NCBI GenBank assembly: GCA_902782915.1
Contig: CACZOV010000098.1
Location: 1 to 10,556 of the forward strand
Origin: an uncultured Erysipelotrichaceae bacterium
GTDB lineage: Bacteria > Bacillota_I > Bacilli_A > RF39 > UBA660
Direction of reading: 5' to 3'
DNA: 10,556 bases
Every line of letters begins with the position of its first letter. Position 1 is the stretch's first letter. Made by a program: the position numbers and the translations under genes. This document shows positions 7,008-10,556 of this stretch, in pieces. Under the pieces are notes generated by a model, which saw nothing but the letters and a program-made list of their open reading frames with translations, had not been told where the DNA came from and searched no databases.

Positions 7008-7035
7008 ATTATAATACTTTTTAAATAATTTACAA
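7008..7035 (-). promoter_or_regulatory. Promoter of the rsmE operon
   Basis: TTGTAA (7035-7030), a 16-base spacer and TATAAT (7013-7008) on the minus strand. A start near 7001 leaves about 10 bases before the ATG at 6991, with the TTAGGTG ribosome site at about 7003-6997. The -10 overlaps the upstream in-frame ATG, supporting the shorter protein. Confidence 0.6.
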
Positions 7036-7082
7036 TGTTTTTATCTTTTTATTTATTTTTTTTAATAAAATCCTTATTTTAT

Positions 7083-7111
7083 TTGACTTTAAACAAATAT
7101 TATGTTAAAGT
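7083..7111 (+). promoter_or_regulatory. Probable promoter of rpmB
   Basis: TTGACT (7083-7088), 17 bases, then TAAAGT (7106-7111) preceded by TG at 7103-7104 as in an extended -10. The -35 is strong and the -10 is weak (4 of 6). A better-looking TATTAT at 7098-7103 is only 9 bases from this -35 and has no good partner upstream. The rest of the 140-base divergent gap is AT-rich with no other gene. Confidence 0.45.
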
Positions 7112-7131
7112 TAATAAGCGAGGTTTATTAA
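7111..7131 (+). repeat. Perfect inverted repeat in the rpmB leader region
   Basis: TTAATAA (7111-7117) and TTATTAA (7125-7131) flank GCGAGGT, the most GC-rich heptamer of the leader. It could be a protein-binding dyad around the transcription start or a weak RNA hairpin 20 bases before the ribosome site. In DNA this AT-rich, a 7-bp A/T dyad can arise by chance. Confidence 0.35.
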
Positions 7132-7152
7132 ATTTTTAAAAGGAGTGATATT

Positions 7153-7332
7153 ATGGCTATTAAAGCAACTAGTAAAAAACCATTATTTGGAAACCGTAGA
7201 AGTCATGCATTAAATGCAACAAAACATACTCAAAAGTTAAATCTTCAAAATGTAACTCTTGAAGATGGAACTAAAATTAAATTGACTACTAGGGAAGCAA
7301 AAAAGTTTAGAAAAGATATTAAAACAAAATAG
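7153..7332 (+). CDS. rpmB: 50S ribosomal protein L28
   Basis: A 59-aa basic protein starting MAIKATSKKPLFGNRRSHAL. The GNRRSHALNATK block (13-24) and KLTTREAKKFRK (43-54) are the conserved parts of bacterial L28, which binds 23S rRNA in the large subunit. The usual N-terminal cysteines (Bacillus-type C..TGK) are absent: there is no Cys in the protein, so this is the zinc-independent form. The start has an excellent AAAAGGAGTGAT site 3 bases upstream (8 from the GGAG core). It is transcribed alone: a promoter and dyad lie upstream and a terminator hairpin begins at its stop codon. Confidence 0.93.
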   Translation: MAIKATSKKPLFGNRRSHALNATKHTQKLNLQNVTLEDGTKIKLTTREAKKFRKDIKTK

Positions 7333-7361
7333 AAGCTAAATTTAATTAGTCTTCTTTTTTT
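7331..7361 (+). terminator. Rho-independent terminator of rpmB, beginning in the stop codon
   Basis: AGAAG (7331-7335) pairs with CTTCT (7351-7355), and CTAA (7336-7339) with TTAG (7346-7349), leaving one bulged T (7350) and the loop ATTTAA. A run of T to 7361 follows. The first two bases of the stem are the last two of the TAG stop codon. Confidence 0.8.
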
Positions 7362-7371
7362 ATTATCTTCA

Positions 7372-7377
7372 TATAAT
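7372..7377 (+). promoter_or_regulatory. -10 box placing transcription start at the ATG of the next gene
   Basis: A perfect TATAAT ends 5 bases before the ATG at 7383, so the expected start (7 bases past its last base) is 7384, give or take one. No convincing -35 exists: the region 17 bases upstream reads GTCTTC inside the rpmB terminator. The ATG has no Shine-Dalgarno sequence before it. Confidence 0.4.
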
Positions 7378-7382
7378 TTAAT

Positions 7383-8144
7383 ATGAAAAAAATAGCTAAT
7401 TATTTATTTACAATAATTCTTTTTATATTTAGTTTTTACTATACAAATATAGTATCAAACTATATTAAAGAAAAAGATCCTATTATGCTAGCTTTAAAAA
7501 AATCTCAAAAAACTTTTGAAACTGATCCTATAAATGCTATTATTGATAATAATACAATAATTCCTGGTAGAAATGGGAAAATAATTGATCTAGATAAAAG
7601 TTATCGAAAAATGAAAAAAATAAATAAGTTTTTAGAATCTTTAATCGTATTTAAAGAAACTCCTCCAGATATTTCTTTAAAAAATAATTATGATAAAGTT
7701 ATTATAAATGGAAACAAAACTTCTAAATCAATTAGTATTTTATTAAAAGTAAATGATTTAAAAATATTGAAAAAGTTAAAAGATAACTCTCTTAACTTTA
7801 TTTTAGATATTAATTTTATAGAATCTAATCAAGATTATTTAAAACAAATAAGTAACAATATAATTGTTTTAGAACAGCCGAATATTGCTAATTTATCAAA
7901 TATTGATTATTGTTATATTGAAAATAGTTTCTCATCCTATTGTAAAAACTATCAATTATATACAATTAAACCTATCTTTATAACCCATGATTATTATTAT
8001 AATACCTATCAATTACTTGATAATGGAAAAATATTTTCATACTTAATAAATGAACATAATATAGATGAAATATATAAAATATATTTAGCTATTAAAAATT
8101 TAGGCTATGAAGTTGTATCTTTAGATACACTATTAAAAGAATAA
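7383..8144 (+). CDS. Membrane-anchored polysaccharide-deacetylase-like protein, probably non-catalytic
   Basis: A 253-aa protein with an N-terminal hydrophobic segment (5-24) after MKK, so a signal anchor or lipid-free secreted form. A region with NAIIDNNTIIPGRNG (51-65) and DLDKSYRKMKK (69-79) leads into a domain whose strand pattern recalls the NodB polysaccharide deacetylase barrel: KSISILLKVND (115-125), NFILDINF (138-145), and a closing GYEVVSLDTLL (241-251) as at the end of many NodB domains. The catalytic features of that family, the aspartate pair of TFDDG and the H-S-x-x-H-P zinc motif, are not present, so deacetylase activity is unlikely; two cysteines (177, 187) could form a disulfide. 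Assignment to the fold is an inference. There is no ribosome site upstream, and its stop codon directly abuts that of addA on the other strand. Confidence 0.75.
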   Translation: MKKIANYLFTIILFIFSFYYTNIVSNYIKEKDPIMLALKKSQKTFETDPINAIIDNNTIIPGRNGKIIDLDKSYRKMKKINKFLESLIVFKETPPDISLKNNYDKVIINGNKTSKSISILLKVNDLKILKKLKDNSLNFILDINFIESNQDYLKQISNNIIVLEQPNIANLSNIDYCYIENSFSSYCKNYQLYTIKPIFITHDYYYNTYQLLDNGKIFSYLINEHNIDEIYKIYLAIKNLGYEVVSLDTLLKE

Positions 8145-10556
8145 TCATTTTATTTCATAATAAACAGAGTCCATAATAGAATATAAATAAATATGTATAT
8201 CTTTTTGACTTTTTAAAGAAATATAGTCTTTATATCCAATTAATTGTTTTTCATAATCTTTTTCTTTTATATTATGAGTTTTATAATCAATGATATCAAT
8301 AATATCTTGATATTCAATCATTAAATCAATTATTCCATGAAATAGATAACTCTCTTTTTGATAAACAAATTCATATTCTTTATATATATGAATAGCATCA
8401 TCTATTTTTTTTAGTAAAGGACTTTCTAAAAACTTTTCTATATACTTTCGATATTTAATATCAAGGCATGAATAATCTTTTTTTAAAAAATCAAAATATT
8501 CTAAAATAGAATGCAGTTCTAATCCAAATTCCATATTTTTTTTAATTTCTTTTGTCATTAAAGAATTATTAACCTTAGAAAAATGTTTTTGAGAAATAAT
8601 TTCATTTTTTTCTAAAAATTCTTTAACTTCAATTTTTTCATTAGAATCTTTTTCTTGTAAAATATTTTTACTTTGAATTATTGTATAATCTTTTGTAAGT
8701 TTAATATTATTTAAACTAATCTCTTTTTTATAAGGAATTAGTATATCCGAAATAGAGCTTAAAATACTTGAAAATGATGTATGTCTTAGTCTTGAATCTA
8801 AATCAACCTCATCATTTTCCTCTTCTTTTAAAGAAGTTATAAAGATCATTTTTTCTTTGGCTCTTGTTAAAGCAACATATAAAAGTCTAATTCTTTCACT
8901 TAAATCTTCTCTAATATAAGAATTTTTATAAAGAGAATGAATGATAGTATTTCTAATTCCATCTTTAATGTATGGTGTTATTATTCCATATTTATCATCA
9001 AATAAAAATCTTTTTTTAGTATCTAAACTATTAAACTTTGAAGATAAACCTGTAAAATAACAAATAGGATATTCAAGTCCTTTACTTTTATGAATGGTCA
9101 TTATCTTAACACTATTTTTAGTTTCTTTATTTAATGAATAAGTAATTTTTTCATTATAACTTATCATTTTCTCAAAATATTCAATTACATCTTTATAAGA
9201 ATATCCAAGTTTACCTAAACTATTAGCTAAGTTTTCTAAATAATCAAGTCTAATAATAGATTCTTCTATATTTCCAACATTAATTAACTTTTCATAAAAA
9301 GAAAACTTCTTAACAATTTGATTAATTAATTCATTAACAGAAATATTATCTATAATATCCATAAATGAATTTAGTATTAAAATAATAGGATCATTTGTAA
9401 GTTCTTTATTAGTTATTTTTTTATATAAATCATCATCTGGTATACTAAATAAATAACTTCTGCCAATTGATAAATAAGAATACCAAAACTCTTTATCATA
9501 TTTTTTTTGTTTTATTTTATCTAAAAGAATTAAAATGTTTTTTAAAATTAATAAATCATAACTACCACTTATATTTTCATCTTTTACAATAGTAAGAGTT
9601 ATTCCATGATACTCAAATATTTGTTTATACAAAGAAAAATTAGTTGATTTATCTATTAAAATAACAAAATCATCAAAAGTAATATCCCGTAAATTATTTA
9701 TATTTTTATCAAATACTTGAAAATGATTATTTACTTTTTCTAAAATATCATGAGCACAAATAAAAGCTTCTATTTCATCACGACTATAATCATTTGAATC
9801 CAAGTTATAATTATAAAACTCAAAATTATAGTTTTGGTTTTTTCCTCGATACTTATCATATAATGTATTACCAAATACCATTCGATGACTTTCTTTATAA
9901 TTTGCTCCACCAAGATCTAGATCCATAATTACATCAAAAATATAATTAATATTTTCTAACACTTCACTTCTTGAGCGAAAGTTTTTAACTAAATCTATCT
10001 TAAATCCACCTAGTCCTTTTTCATAATTTTGATATTTTTCTTTAAATAAATTAGGGTTTGCATTACGAAATCTATAAATAGATTGTTTAATATCTCCAAC
10101 CATATAAACATTAGAATTACTAATTGCTTGAATAAATAATTCTTGTAAATCTGATGTATCTTGATGCTCATCTACTAAGATTTCTTTAAAAGAATTTTTT
10201 AATTCTTCTCTTGCTTCATCATGTTCTAAAACAATCTTAATTGATAACTTAGAAATATCTAAAAAGTCATATAAATTATTATCTTTCTTATATTTTTCAA
10301 ACTCTTTAATTAATTTCTTTAAAATTAAAATAATTGCTTCAACATACTCTTTTGTATCTTTAATTGATTCTTTTAATTCAATTTCATTATCATATAAACA
10401 CATTTTTTTTAAATCAGATAAACTCTTATTAATTTTATCTTTATAAATTTTACAATCATCCATTCCTTTTTTTAATCTTGGAAGAGTTATTTCTAAATTA
10501 TTTTTTATTTCATCATAAGTATTTTTATCTAATAAATTTTTTAAACTATCATAAAA
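8145..10556 (-). CDS. addA: ATP-dependent helicase/nuclease subunit A (AddA), N-terminus cut off by window edge
   Basis: The C-terminal 803 residues are visible; the frame stays open to base 10556, so the Met at 10463 is internal and the Walker A region lies outside. AddA with AddB resects double-strand breaks for RecA-dependent repair. UvrD/Rep-type helicase motifs, numbered from the first visible residue: II ILVDEHQDTS (126-135), III MVGDIKQSIYRFR (152-164), IV NFRSRSEV (192-199), then VKIMTIHKSKGLEYP (motif V) and ERIRLLYVALTRAKEK (motif VI). The C-terminal RecB-type nuclease shows GLELHSILEYF, then GIIDLM and IIDYKT, with active-site Asp744, Asp757 and Lys759, followed by QLIGY. All are intact, so helicase and nuclease should both work. 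Motif II has His where Phe or Tyr is usual. Neighbouring addB is not in the window. It ends in TGA, with no terminator visible after it. Confidence 0.95.
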   Translation of the reverse strand, partial: FYDSLKNLLDKNTYDEIKNNLEITLPRLKKGMDDCKIYKDKINKSLSDLKKMCLYDNEIELKESIKDTKEYVEAIILILKKLIKEFEKYKKDNNLYDFLDISKLSIKIVLEHDEAREELKNSFKEILVDEHQDTSDLQELFIQAISNSNVYMVGDIKQSIYRFRNANPNLFKEKYQNYEKGLGGFKIDLVKNFRSRSEVLENINYIFDVIMDLDLGGANYKESHRMVFGNTLYDKYRGKNQNYNFEFYNYNLDSNDYSRDEIEAFICAHDILEKVNNHFQVFDKNINNLRDITFDDFVILIDKSTNFSLYKQIFEYHGITLTIVKDENISGSYDLLILKNILILLDKIKQKKYDKEFWYSYLSIGRSYLFSIPDDDLYKKITNKELTNDPIILILNSFMDIIDNISVNELINQIVKKFSFYEKLINVGNIEESIIRLDYLENLANSLGKLGYSYKDVIEYFEKMISYNEKITYSLNKETKNSVKIMTIHKSKGLEYPICYFTGLSSKFNSLDTKKRFLFDDKYGIITPYIKDGIRNTIIHSLYKNSYIREDLSERIRLLYVALTRAKEKMIFITSLKEEENDEVDLDSRLRHTSFSSILSSISDILIPYKKEISLNNIKLTKDYTIIQSKNILQEKDSNEKIEVKEFLEKNEIISQKHFSKVNNSLMTKEIKKNMEFGLELHSILEYFDFLKKDYSCLDIKYRKYIEKFLESPLLKKIDDAIHIYKEYEFVYQKESYLFHGIIDLMIEYQDIIDIIDYKTHNIKEKDYEKQLIGYKDYISLKSQKDIHIYLYSIMDSVYYEIK

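Noticed and set aside
6992..7009. Longer N-terminus of RsmE (starting MKLGVD)
   Set aside because: The ATG overlaps the -10 box and has no ribosome site; family members usually begin with MQRYF-like sequence.
8131..8152. Bidirectional terminator between the deacetylase-like gene and addA
   Set aside because: The only dyad is 5 A/T base pairs with a 9-base loop and no strong T tract; too weak to call.
10461..10463. ATG as the start of AddA
   Set aside because: The frame stays open for 31 more codons to the window edge with AddA-like sequence, no ribosome site precedes this ATG, and the protein would lack its ATP-binding motif I.
1..10556. Mycoplasma-type code with UGA as Trp
   Set aside because: Four genes end cleanly in TGA at overlaps or family-typical lengths, and conserved Trp residues are encoded by TGG.

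Overview
This window is very AT-rich (by eye about a quarter G+C), gene-dense DNA from a low-GC Firmicute-type bacterium, most likely a host-associated lineage of the Bacilli close to the Mollicutes (RF39-like or Erysipelotrichales-like). The placement is an inference from base composition, compact layout, strong AGGAGG-type ribosome sites and gene content. UGA is read as a stop: the flippase, RsmE, the acidic membrane protein and AddA all end in TGA, and Trp is encoded by TGG. This is therefore the standard bacterial code, not the Mycoplasma code.

Layout from left to right. (1) 1-2766, minus strand: a surface-polysaccharide operon with its own strong promoter, coding for a Wzx-type flippase, a GT14 (core-2/I-branching-like) glycosyltransferase and a family-2 glycosyltransferase that runs off the left edge. 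The reading frames overlap by 4 and 8 bases. (2) 2784-3292, minus: a single gene for a small membrane-anchored extracytoplasmic protein, with its own promoter, a probable TTG start and a terminator. (3) 3281-5443, minus: an operon of a 111-aa unknown protein, the tRNA methylthiotransferase MtaB and a dCMP deaminase. (4) 5420-7035, minus: an operon of the 16S rRNA methyltransferase RsmE and an acidic single-pass membrane protein. (5) 7083-7361, plus: ribosomal protein L28 (59 aa), divergent from rsmE. (6) 7383-8144, plus: a membrane-anchored, apparently non-catalytic polysaccharide-deacetylase-like protein that seems to lack a leader. (7) 8145-10556, minus: AddA, the helicase-nuclease subunit of AddAB, whose N-terminus lies beyond the right edge; its stop codon directly abuts that of the preceding convergent gene.

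Most genes are housekeeping (nucleotide supply for dTTP, tRNA and rRNA modification, a ribosomal protein, double-strand-break repair) next to a cell-surface glycan locus. I see no mobile element, CRISPR array, tRNA, rRNA or phage gene, and nothing that looks like a new defence system. The noteworthy aspects are the extreme packing of signals (terminator hairpins built over stop codons, one of whose loops is also the -35 box of the next operon), a candidate leaderless gene, and several uncharacterised membrane or small proteins.
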